Part shown: one piece after another, positions 17,846 to 25,627 of the stretch | Layout of the letters: each line of letters starts with the position of its first letter | How positions within the stretch are numbered: the first letter of the stretch is position 1 | Notes under the pieces: model-generated | Seen by the model: the letters and a program-made list of their open reading frames with translations, nothing else | Database searches by the model: none | Told to the model about the DNA's origin: nothing | Made by a program: the position numbers and the translations under genes | Assembly (NCBI RefSeq): GCF_014207355.1 | Contig: NZ_JACHEF010000004.1 | Span: 1-64,000 of the forward strand | Length of the DNA: 64,000 nt | Origin: Mesorhizobium sangaii | GTDB lineage: Bacteria; Pseudomonadota; Alphaproteobacteria; Rhizobiales; Rhizobiaceae | Reading direction: 5' to 3'

Positions 17846-18784
17846 TCAGGAAACCGCGCCCAGCGCGCGCACGAAATGGTTGGAGCCGACCTGGTTGACT
17901 TCAGTCGAGGATGGCCGGCTCAGGCGGCGCACCTCCTCGGCGTGGCCGAGAAAGCGTGCGCTGTCGCCGGCCACGAACGGTCGGTCGGGGTCCGGCACCG
18001 CCGAAAGCAGCAGTTGCGTGTAGGGATGGCGGGCATCGCCGATCACAGAAAGTGTATCCCCCCACTCGACCATCTGGCCGGCGAACATCACGATCACCTC
18101 TTCGGCGACATGGGCCGCCGTGGCGATGTCATGCGTGATGTAGAGCAGCGCCAGTTGCCGCTCCTGCTTGATGCGCGCCAGGAGTTCGAGGATGCCGAGG
18201 CGGATCGAGACATCGAGCATCGAGGTCGGCTCGTCGGCGACCAGCACGTCGGGCTGCACGGCGAGCGCTCGCGCGATGTTGACGCGCTGGCGCTGGCCTC
18301 CTGAGAGTTCATGTGGAAACTTGTGCGCGGTCAGCGCCGGCTCCAGGCCGACCCAGTTGAGGAGATCGGCGACACCTTGCACCTGCTCCGCTTTGCTCCT
18401 GGCGTGGCCATACAATGCCAGCGGTCGCGCCAGATGATGCTGCACCGAAAACACCGGGTTGAGCGAGGCGAACGGATCCTGGAACACCATCTGCACGGCG
18501 CGGCGGTAGGCCTTTTCCTCGGCGGCCGTGCCGGTCCGCGTGATGTTGCGGCCGCGGTAGAGCATCTCGCCGCCGGTCGGGGTATCCATGCGCGCGATGA
18601 TGCGGGCGCAGGTGGTCTTTCCGCAGCCGGATTCGCCAACCAGCGCCAGCGCGTGGCCGCCCTTCAGCGACAGCGAGACACCACGCAATGCCTGCACCAG
18701 GCCGAAACTGCGCTGGATGCCGTCCAGCCTGACAATCGGCTCGGCCGCGATGGCTGCTGGGGGAACAGTCGTCACGGCATTCAT
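17846..18784 (-). CDS. dipeptide-type ABC importer ATPase (DppF/OppF-like)
   Basis: The 312-residue ATPase has Walker A GESGCGKTT, signature LSGGQRQRV, Walker B VLVADEP and the peptide-importer C-terminal stretch RHPYTQLLLSAVPDPDRP. It pairs with the ATPase encoded just upstream, whose stop overlaps this start by 4 bases. In peptide/nickel-type importers two different ATPases energise the two permeases. It probably serves the same amino-sugar oligosaccharide importer as the neighbouring genes. Confidence 0.93.
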   Translation of the reverse strand: MNAVTTVPPAAIAAEPIVRLDGIQRSFGLVQALRGVSLSLKGGHALALVGESGCGKTTCARIIARMDTPTGGEMLYRGRNITRTGTAAEEKAYRRAVQMVFQDPFASLNPVFSVQHHLARPLALYGHARSKAEQVQGVADLLNWVGLEPALTAHKFPHELSGGQRQRVNIARALAVQPDVLVADEPTSMLDVSIRLGILELLARIKQERQLALLYITHDIATAAHVAEEVIVMFAGQMVEWGDTLSVIGDARHPYTQLLLSAVPDPDRPFVAGDSARFLGHAEEVRRLSRPSSTEVNQVGSNHFVRALGAVS

Positions 18785-19596
18785 GCGATCGCGTCCTTCA
18801 CGGAGGGATAGCCGGGCAGTTGCGGGATCGCGCCCCAGAGCTTTCGCGTGTAGTCGTGCGCCGGCGCGCGGCTGACCTGCCTGACATCGCCGACCTCGAC
18901 CAGTTCGCCCTTCAGCATCACCCCGATGCGGTGGCAGAGCTGCGCCATCAAATGCAGGTCATGGGTAATGAACAGCACCGAGAACCCATAGCCGCGCTGC
19001 AGGTCGATGACCTGTTCGAGGATTTCGCGCTGCACGACCACGTCGAGGGCCGTCGTCGGCTCGTCCATGATGATCAGTTCCGGCTTCAGCGCCAGGCAGA
19101 TGGCGATGACGATGCGCTGGCGCATGCCGCCCGAGAACTGGTGCGGATAGTCGGTCAGCCGGCTGCCCGGAATGCCGACCAGCTTGAACATCTCCTCGGC
19201 GCGCGCCCGCGATTTTTCGCGCGACGAGCCGGTATGCCGGCGCAGCACATCGTGGAACTGCGCCTCGACCCGCATCAGCGGATTAAGCGAATTCATCGCG
19301 CTCTGGAACACCATGCCGATCCGCCGCCAGCGCACCTCCTGCAGCCGACTCTCCGGCAGCTTCAAAAGATCCTGGCCGTCAAGCAGGATTTCGCCGCCCG
19401 CCACCCAGGCGGGCGCCTTGGCCAGCCGTGTGATGGCGTAGGCGATCGTGCTCTTGCCACAACCGGATTCGCCGGCGAGCCCGAACAGTTCGCCACGGCC
19501 GATGTCGAAGGACACGTTCTTGACCGCCCGGAAGGCGCCCTTGTCCAAGAGATAGTCGACGCTGAGATCGCGGATTTGCAGCAGCGCTTCGTTCAC
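18781..19596 (-). CDS. dipeptide-type ABC importer ATPase (DppD/OppD-like)
   Basis: The 271-residue ATPase starts at the GTG at 19596, which overlaps the permease stop codon as GTGA. The longer frame upstream is only the permease gene read in another frame. It has Walker A GESGCGKST, signature FSGGMRQRI, Walker B LIIMDEPTTALD and ends with the peptide-importer motif APAHDYTRKLWGAIPQLPGYP. It is fourth in the tightly packed transporter operon and is the partner of the DppF-like protein. Confidence 0.92.
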   Translation of the reverse strand: MNEALLQIRDLSVDYLLDKGAFRAVKNVSFDIGRGELFGLAGESGCGKSTIAYAITRLAKAPAWVAGGEILLDGQDLLKLPESRLQEVRWRRIGMVFQSAMNSLNPLMRVEAQFHDVLRRHTGSSREKSRARAEEMFKLVGIPGSRLTDYPHQFSGGMRQRIVIAICLALKPELIIMDEPTTALDVVVQREILEQVIDLQRGYGFSVLFITHDLHLMAQLCHRIGVMLKGELVEVGDVRQVSRAPAHDYTRKLWGAIPQLPGYPSVKDAIA

Positions 19597-20495
19597 CGTG
19601 CCGCCTCCGGTTCGCGCTTGCGCAGCCGGCTGAGGCGCAACCAGCGGCTGAGCGCCGGGCCGGAGCGCAGCTGTGGATTGGCGATCTCGTCGAAGGTGAA
19701 GTTCAACAGCGCCAGACCCAACCCGACCAGCGCGATACCGGCGGCCGGCGCGCCGATGTCCCACCAGGCACCGACGATGATGGCCGAGGAATTCTGCGCA
19801 TTGTAGAGCATCGTCCCCCAGGTGACGTTGAGCGGATCGCCGAAGCCGAGATATTCGAGCGTCGTTTGCGCCACTATGGCGTAGATGATCGAGCCGACGA
19901 TGTTGATGCCGATCAGCGGCACCAGATTGGGCAGGATCTCGACGAAGATGATGCGCCAGGACGGCTCGCCGACCATGCGCGCCGCGGTCACGAACTCGCG
20001 GTTCCTGAGCGCCATCGTCTGCGACCGCGTCATGCGCGCGCCCCACGGCCACGAGGTCAGAGCGATGATCATCATGATGGCGACCGGACCGACCGTGCCG
20101 GCGAAGGAGGCCAGCAGGATCAAGAGCGGGATGTTGGGGATGACCAGCACCGCATTGGTGATCAGGTCCAGCGTCGCATCGGTGCGGCCGCCGAAATAGC
20201 CGGCGAACAGCCCGATGATGGTGCCAAGGGCGGTGATGAACAGGCCGGTGGCAAAACCGACCGCCAGCGACGGGCGCGCACCCCAGACGAATTGCGAATA
20301 GACGTCGCGGCCCATCTTGGTGGTGCCGAAATAATGCTCGACGGTCGGCGGCTGGTGCGAGCGGCCGACCCGCTCGCCCGGATCGGTCGGTGCCAGGATG
20401 GGTGCGAAGAGCGCCATCAGGCAGAGCGCGGCGACGATGATCAGCCCGGCGACGGCCTTCTTCTGCCGCCACAGAAGTTGCCAACCGAAATTCAT
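19593..20495 (-). CDS. dipeptide-type ABC importer permease (DppC-like)
   Basis: The 300-residue membrane protein has an N-terminal segment (RQKKAVAGLIIVAALCLMALF), the DppC-type loop LAPTDPGERVGR...HYFGTTKMGRDV, and about six transmembrane segments. The EAA coupling loop is near EFVTAARMVGEPSWRIIFVEILPNL. It overlaps both neighbours by 3-4 bases. Substrate specificity comes from the binding protein and is inferred to be an amino-sugar oligosaccharide. Confidence 0.93.
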   Translation of the reverse strand: MNFGWQLLWRQKKAVAGLIIVAALCLMALFAPILAPTDPGERVGRSHQPPTVEHYFGTTKMGRDVYSQFVWGARPSLAVGFATGLFITALGTIIGLFAGYFGGRTDATLDLITNAVLVIPNIPLLILLASFAGTVGPVAIMMIIALTSWPWGARMTRSQTMALRNREFVTAARMVGEPSWRIIFVEILPNLVPLIGINIVGSIIYAIVAQTTLEYLGFGDPLNVTWGTMLYNAQNSSAIIVGAWWDIGAPAAGIALVGLGLALLNFTFDEIANPQLRSGPALSRWLRLSRLRKREPEAAR

Positions 20496-21475
20496 GCCCG
20501 TTCCTCCCGGATGCGCGGATCGACGACACCGTAGAGGATGTCGACCAGCAGATTGGCGCCGAGCGTCGCCATCGTCATCAGCAGCAGCTGGCCCTGGATG
20601 ACCGGATAGTCGCGCGCCACGCTTGCGGTGAACAGCGTCAGCCCCAGGCCCGGATAGTTGAAGACGATTTCGGTGACGATCGAGCCGCCGAACACGGCGC
20701 CCAGCATCAGCGCCAGATTGGTCAGCACCGGCAGCATCGCGTTTCGCGCCGCATAGGAAAACATCACCGCGGTCTCGCCGAGCCCCTTGGCTCGGCCCAT
20801 GGTCACATAATCCTCGCCCAGCACCGATATCATCGAGGAGCGCATCGTCGTCTGGAATTCACCGATCAGATAGGGCGACAGCGTCAGCACCGGCATCACC
20901 GCGTGCCAGAAGACGCTGCCGAAAAAGGTGAAGTTCAGGCCCGGATCGAGGTCGGGATTGTAGGCATAGCCGACCGGGAACCAGCGCAGCGTCACGCCAA
21001 AGGTGAACAAGGTCGCCAGTCCGATGATGACCGGCGGGATTGCGATCAGCACGACAGAAAACGGCGAGACGAACGCATCGAAGCGTCCGCCTCGCCGCCA
21101 GGCTGCCACTGCGCCGAGGGAGACTCCAACGCAGAGGGAAAAGATGATCGCCGTGGTCACCAGGAACGCGGTCCAGCCGGCTGAACGGGCAAGCACCTGG
21201 GTGACGGTCTGCGGGTAATATTTGACCGACACGCCGAGATCAAACCGGGCGAGGCCGGTGATATAGTCGACGAACTGCCCGAGGATGGGCTGTTCGACGG
21301 CGCCGAAGCGGGCCTTGATCGCCCCGATCGCCGCCGGTGTCGCGCGCGGTCCGAGCTGCGCGATCATGCCGTCGACCGGGCTTCCGGGCATCAGCCGGGG
21401 AACGGTGAAATTCATCACGATGGCAAACAGGAAGGCGACGAAATAGACCCCAAGCCGTCGAAGAGGAATCCGCAT
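20492..21475 (-). CDS. dipeptide-type ABC importer permease (DppB-like)
   Basis: The 327-residue integral membrane protein has the DppB layout: a first helix (VYFVAFLFAIVMNFTVPRLMPGSPVD), the long periplasmic loop, then a five-helix core. The EAA coupling loop is DYVTMGRAKGLGETAVMFSYAARNAMLPVLTNLA. It pairs with the DppC-like permease whose start overlaps its stop. A 191-base gap with hairpins separates it from the upstream binding-protein gene. Confidence 0.93.
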   Translation of the reverse strand: MRIPLRRLGVYFVAFLFAIVMNFTVPRLMPGSPVDGMIAQLGPRATPAAIGAIKARFGAVEQPILGQFVDYITGLARFDLGVSVKYYPQTVTQVLARSAGWTAFLVTTAIIFSLCVGVSLGAVAAWRRGGRFDAFVSPFSVVLIAIPPVIIGLATLFTFGVTLRWFPVGYAYNPDLDPGLNFTFFGSVFWHAVMPVLTLSPYLIGEFQTTMRSSMISVLGEDYVTMGRAKGLGETAVMFSYAARNAMLPVLTNLALMLGAVFGGSIVTEIVFNYPGLGLTLFTASVARDYPVIQGQLLLMTMATLGANLLVDILYGVVDPRIREERA

Positions 21476-21499
21476 CGGCTATCCCTTGTGCTCGGTTGC

Positions 21500-21651
21500 C
21501 TTCTCCGTCTGGCGGAGAAGCTGTCGCCGAAGGCGACGGACGAAGTAGCAGCTGCAGGCGTCTTGCCATGTCCGGCATCCGGCCTCGCGGCGACCGCCGC
21601 CGAAGCCAGGATTTTGGGACACGGACCCTTCTCCCGCTCACGGAGGAGAAG
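21500..21651. repeat. cluster of short hairpins between binding-protein and permease genes
   Basis: Three palindromes lie in the 191-base gap: CTTCTCCG-TCTGG-CGGAGAAG at 21500-21520, GTCGCC-GAA-GGCGAC at 21523-21537 and CTTCTCC...GGAGAAG at 21628-21651. Outer palindromes have opposite-facing related arms, as in REP/BIME-like units. In this position they could act in mRNA processing or attenuation, giving more binding protein than permease. No U-tract follows, so a plain terminator is unlikely. Confidence 0.6.
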
Positions 21652-21666
21652 AGTGTTGCGTCAGAC

Positions 21667-23397
21667 TTATTGCACCGGCTTCAGGCGCAGCAGATGCATC
21701 AACCGCATGCGGTTGTTGTCGTGGTTCTCAGGGTTCATCACCGGTTCGTCCTTGGTCACCCAACCGGTGAAGCGCTTGGTCGAATACTGATACCAGGTCG
21801 GTCCGTTGAACACCGGCACGACCGGGAAATTGTCGGCGATGATCACCTGCACCTGGTCGAACAGCTTCTTGCGCTCTTCGTCGGTGGTCGCCTTGCGATA
21901 GGCGTCGAACACCTTGTCCAGTTCCGGATCGGAATAGCGCGACGGCGCACTGGTGATGCGACCGGCAAAGGCCGTCGACAGTGACTGGTAGTAGCCGCGG
22001 AACGGCGTCGGTCCGTCGGCGCGGGAGTTCATGACCGCATCGAACGAGCCGTCGAGAATCTGCTTTTGCCACTGCTCGTATTCCGGCGTCGCCACCGAGG
22101 CGTTGATGCCCGCCTTGCGCAGGCCTTCGGTGGCGATCTGCACGGCGTCGATCCAGTCGGTCCAGCCATTGGGAACGATGATCGAGAAGGCGATCGGCTG
22201 CCCCTTCGGCGTGGTGCGCATGCCGTCGGCGCCCTTCTTGTAGCCGGCGTCGTCAAGCACCTTGTTGGCCTTGTCGACGTCGTAGGTCATCCATACGTCC
22301 TTGTCGCCTTCGGCCGCCTTGTTGCGCCAGGCGTCGAAGCGCGGCGGCAGGCCGCTGGCGTGCAGATTGACCACCGGATAGCCAAAGCCGGCAATGTCCA
22401 CCATCGCCGTGCGGTCCATGACCAGGCTGAAAGCGTGGCGGAAATTGATGTCGTTGAAGGCCTCGGCCAATGCCGGGTTGGCGGTCTTGAAGTTCACCTG
22501 GAAGGCGATGGTTTCCGCCGGCGGCTGCCAGTAGCCATTGTGGTCCTTGTCGAGCGCGACATAGGTCTTGTCGATCTCGGGTAGGAACGAGCCGATCCAG
22601 TCCATCGAGCCTTCCGGCAGCAATGCCAGCATCTGGTCGTTGCCGGAGATCTGCGGCAGCTTCAGGCAGTCGACATGCAGCGAGGCGGCGTCCCAGTAAT
22701 TCGGGTTGCGGCATTGCTCATAGACCTGCGGCGTGAAGCGGCGGATCTCGGTCATCGGGCCCGAGCCGATCGGCTTCTCGTTCTTGAAAGCGAGCGGATC
22801 GGCGACATCCTTCCAGATGTGCTCGGGCACGACAGGGAAATCGGCCATCGATTCCGGGAAGTGGGTGTCGACATCCTTCAGCGTGATCTTCACTTCGGTC
22901 GGCGAAGGCGCTTCGACCGAGGCGACGCTGCCGCCGACGCCGACAATGTCGACCGCCGGGTTCTTCAGCATCAGCTCGAGCGTGAATTTCATGTCGGCCG
23001 AGGTCAATGGCTGACCGTCGGACCATTTGACGCCGTCGCGCAGCGTGTAGGTGATCGATTTCAGATCGTCGGAGAATTTGTATCCCGTCGCCAGCCGGAA
23101 GATCGGCTTGCCGCTGTCATAATCGTTGAAGATGACCAGAGGCTCGTAGACGAAATCCATCGTGCTCTGGCGGCGCCCGCCAAGGTCGAAGGGGTTGAAG
23201 TTCTGCACCCAGCTCGTCTGCTCTTCGATGTGCATGGCGAGCACCGATTCGGCGGACGCCGGTCGCGCGCCGAAGGAGAAAGTCGTGGCGATGGTCGCGG
23301 CGACGAAAGCCGTGCCGATCAGCAGGCGCCGACGTGAAACAGCCGTCGACGGGTCTTGCAGAGAACGCATATGCGGGTCTGGCAGCCTGGCAGTCAT
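21667..23397 (-). CDS. ABC importer substrate-binding protein, peptide/oligosaccharide (SBP_bac_5) family
   Basis: The 576-residue exported protein has a twin-arginine-like signal (SRRRLLIGTAFVAATIATTF, ending ASA near residue 49). It has the family-5 pattern YTLRDGVKWSDGQPLTSADMKFTLELM. A GGGAG lies upstream of the ATG. It is the first gene of the importer-hexosaminidase operon. Family-5 binding proteins carry peptides, nickel or, in Vibrio, N,N'-diacetylchitobiose; the GH20 and ROK neighbours favour a chito- or amino-sugar oligosaccharide here. The operator-like palindrome is about 52-68 bases upstream. Confidence 0.92.
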   Translation of the reverse strand: MTARLPDPHMRSLQDPSTAVSRRRLLIGTAFVAATIATTFSFGARPASAESVLAMHIEEQTSWVQNFNPFDLGGRRQSTMDFVYEPLVIFNDYDSGKPIFRLATGYKFSDDLKSITYTLRDGVKWSDGQPLTSADMKFTLELMLKNPAVDIVGVGGSVASVEAPSPTEVKITLKDVDTHFPESMADFPVVPEHIWKDVADPLAFKNEKPIGSGPMTEIRRFTPQVYEQCRNPNYWDAASLHVDCLKLPQISGNDQMLALLPEGSMDWIGSFLPEIDKTYVALDKDHNGYWQPPAETIAFQVNFKTANPALAEAFNDINFRHAFSLVMDRTAMVDIAGFGYPVVNLHASGLPPRFDAWRNKAAEGDKDVWMTYDVDKANKVLDDAGYKKGADGMRTTPKGQPIAFSIIVPNGWTDWIDAVQIATEGLRKAGINASVATPEYEQWQKQILDGSFDAVMNSRADGPTPFRGYYQSLSTAFAGRITSAPSRYSDPELDKVFDAYRKATTDEERKKLFDQVQVIIADNFPVVPVFNGPTWYQYSTKRFTGWVTKDEPVMNPENHDNNRMRLMHLLRLKPVQ

Positions 23398-23448
23398 ACT
23401 TCATCTCCCATTGTTGATCGGCATTTCCGCCTCTTCGGGCGAGTAACG

Positions 23449-23465
23449 TAAATCAATTTGATTTA
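23449..23465. promoter_or_regulatory. candidate ROK-regulator operator (copy 2)
   Basis: TAAATCAA-T-TTGATTTA is a perfect 17-base palindrome sharing all 14 arm bases of the one at 14046-14060. It is 52-68 bases upstream of the binding-protein start, where a repressor could cover the promoter. It ties the ROK regulator gene to this operon. Confidence 0.75.
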
Positions 23466-23678
23466 ATCCTAGGAGGTAACGGGGGTCAGCGTCAACGGCT
23501 CTGTTCGGCCGTCCCCATGAAGCATGCTCCCGCTCTGTCGAAACGTGCGGCAACGACGGAAGGGTTTTGTCGGCGGAAGGAACCTGGATCGCGATGCCGA
23601 GGGATCGCGTCGAGCCCCTTCCCACGTGCTCAACGCACAGATCTCACAGTGCGATCATTGTGATGGGATGGCTTCCCT

Positions 23679-23695
23679 CTCCGCCGCCGGCGGAG
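23679..23695 (-). terminator. hairpin downstream of second importer operon
   Basis: CTCCGCC-GCC-GGCGGAG is a perfect 7-base-pair hairpin starting 13 bases past the permease stop at 23708. No T-run follows on the - strand, so it could be a Rho-dependent or 3'-stabilising structure. The wider sequence is related to the hairpin at 21500-21520. Confidence 0.4.
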
Positions 23696-23707
23696 AAGCA
23701 TCAAAGC

Positions 23708-24595
23708 TCAGACATCGCTGTTTTCGAAGGCACCGATGCCTTGTGCGATGAGGTTGGTCGCCATGACCAGCGAGACGATTGCCGCGGAATTGAAGACGAC
23801 GACCCACCATTTGCCGCCGGTCAGGAAGCCGTAGCCGTCGGCGACGGCCAGTCCCCAATCGGCGGAAGGCGGCTGGATGCCGAGGCCGAGAAAGCTCAGC
23901 GTGGCGATCGAGAAGAACGCGTATCCCAGCCGGGTGACGAGCTCGACGAGGATCGTTTCCCGAACATTGGGCAGTATCTCCAGGAACATGATGGCGAGCG
24001 CACCCTCCCCGCCGAGCCGGGCGGCGCTGACATAATCGCGCTGCTTCTGCTCGCGCACGGCGGCCCGAACGGTCCGCGCCACCAGCGACGCGTAGGCGAT
24101 GGCGATCACAAGAACAACGGTCAGGTTCGATGGGCCGATCGCGACAAGCGTCATGGTGACGAGAACGATGAACGGAAACGCCATCAGCGTGTCGAGCAGC
24201 CGGGCCCCGATGGCATCGACAAGGCCATCGAAATACCCGAGCACCAGCCCGATGATGCTGCCGGCGGTGACGCCGGCAAGCGTGGCCAGCGGCGCAACCA
24301 GCAGGATATCGCGCGATCCGACGATGATGCGGGACAGCACGTCGCGGCCGAGCTGGTCGGTTCCGAACCAGTGCACGGCGTCGGGCGGCGTCAGCATCGC
24401 CAGGAAATCCTCGGCATAGGGATCGTAGGGAACGAAAAGATTGCCGAACAGCGCGCACGCGATCCAGAACAGCAGCACCAGCGAACCGACCACGACCGAC
24501 GAAGGCAGTCCGGCAAAAGCGCTGCGGACCCTGCGCGCTGCCGCCAAGCCGATCACGGCGCGCCGCGGTGCGGGAAACTCCGCCAGGTCCGTCAT
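23708..24595 (-). CDS. peptide-type ABC importer permease (DppC-like)
   Basis: The 295-residue membrane protein has an N-terminal helix after SAFAGLPSSVVVGSLVLLFWIACALF, the DppC loop FVPYDPYAEDFLAMLTPPDAVHWFGTDQLGRDVLSR and five more helices. The coupling loop is QKQRDYVSAARLGGEGALAIMFLEILPNV. It overlaps the upstream permease by 4 bases and is the last gene of this importer operon. There are no ATPase genes on this strand. The fused ATPase at 29614 is the likely energy unit. Confidence 0.92.
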   Translation of the reverse strand: MTDLAEFPAPRRAVIGLAAARRVRSAFAGLPSSVVVGSLVLLFWIACALFGNLFVPYDPYAEDFLAMLTPPDAVHWFGTDQLGRDVLSRIIVGSRDILLVAPLATLAGVTAGSIIGLVLGYFDGLVDAIGARLLDTLMAFPFIVLVTMTLVAIGPSNLTVVLVIAIAYASLVARTVRAAVREQKQRDYVSAARLGGEGALAIMFLEILPNVRETILVELVTRLGYAFFSIATLSFLGLGIQPPSADWGLAVADGYGFLTGGKWWVVVFNSAAIVSLVMATNLIAQGIGAFENSDV

Positions 24596-25551
24596 GACGA
24601 AGCTCTTCGGCGTTGTCGCGGATCGAGCAGCGCCAGCACGAGGTCGCCTGCCGCAGCCGACAGCACGAATATTGCCGCCATCACCAGCACACCGGCTTCA
24701 AGCATCGGGAAATCGCGCGCCTTGGCCGCGTTCAGAACCAGATTGCCAAGGCCCTGGATGCCGAACAGCGCTTCGATCACCACCAGCCCGCCCAACATAT
24801 AGCCGGTCTGGGTCGCAAGCACCGCGATGGTCGGCGTCAGCGCATTGCGCAGCACATGCCGAAAGATGATCTCGCGCCGCTCGAGCCCCTTCAGCACGGC
24901 GGTGCGTGTATAGTCAGCGGCCATCGCCTCGATCACGCCTGCCCGCGTCATGCGGGCGATATAGCCGGCAAGATTCAGCACCAGCGGCAGCGCCGGCAGG
25001 ATCAGATAATAGCCGTTCGTCCAGATGCCAGCGCCATCGGGCGCGACGCCCGAGATCGGGAACCAGTTCAGCCACAGGCCGAAAACAATGAGCAGCATCA
25101 GGCCGGACACAAAGTCCGGGACAATGCCGAAGGAAACGCCCGCCATCACGATCAGCCGGTCGATGAAGCGGCCTGCATTCAGACCGGCGACGACGCCGGC
25201 GCCGACCCCTAGCGGAACAAGGAAAACCAGGATTATGCCGGCAAGCGCCGCCGAGCGCTTGAGGCTTTCCAGCACGAACGGCGCCACCGGTCCGCCCATA
25301 GACAGCGAGCTGCCGAAATCGCCGGTGAGCGCGTTGCTGAACCAGCGCCAGTACTGGATGAGCACGGGCTGGTCGGCGCCGAGCCGCTTGTTCAGCTCCG
25401 CCACCGCTTGCGCATCGGCAAAGGGCCCGAGCATGACGCGGCCGACATCGCCGGGCAGAACCTGCCCGGCAAAGAAAACCAGTATGCTGACCAGCCATAG
25501 CGCGAGCAAAAGTGTGCCCACGCGGGCCGACACGGTGCGGCCACTCACCAT
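24592..25551 (-). CDS. peptide-type ABC importer permease (DppB-like)
   Basis: The 319-residue protein has the DppB N-terminal helix (LLLALWLVSILVFFAGQVLPGDVGRVMLG), a long first periplasmic loop and the coupling loop DYTRTAVLKGLERREIIFRHVLRNALTPTIAVLA. It is 76 bases downstream of the binding-protein gene and coupled to the DppC-like gene by overlap. Substrate is unknown; the neighbouring flavin monooxygenase suggests a sulfonated, chelating or otherwise modified organic compound. Confidence 0.92.
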   Translation of the reverse strand: MVSGRTVSARVGTLLLALWLVSILVFFAGQVLPGDVGRVMLGPFADAQAVAELNKRLGADQPVLIQYWRWFSNALTGDFGSSLSMGGPVAPFVLESLKRSAALAGIILVFLVPLGVGAGVVAGLNAGRFIDRLIVMAGVSFGIVPDFVSGLMLLIVFGLWLNWFPISGVAPDGAGIWTNGYYLILPALPLVLNLAGYIARMTRAGVIEAMAADYTRTAVLKGLERREIIFRHVLRNALTPTIAVLATQTGYMLGGLVVIEALFGIQGLGNLVLNAAKARDFPMLEAGVLVMAAIFVLSAAAGDLVLALLDPRQRRRASS

Positions 25552-25627
25552 CGCGTCTCGCCGCCTTGCTTTGAACGAGTCCCATCCCGACGCAATGGGA
25601 ATGGGACGCTATCTCCGCGCTCGATCA

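Larger units (their letters stand above)
23398..23707. other. 310-base intergenic region with ROK operator and a hairpin
   Basis: The region separates two importer operons on the same strand. It contains the palindrome at 23449-23465 next to the binding-protein gene and a perfect hairpin at 23679-23695 next to the upstream operon's last gene. The middle part shows no gene. Confidence 0.7.

Noticed and set aside
21500..21651. Intrinsic terminator between binding-protein and permease genes
   Set aside because: Hairpins lack a T-run, and full termination would cut off the rest of the importer operon. REP-like repeats are the better description.
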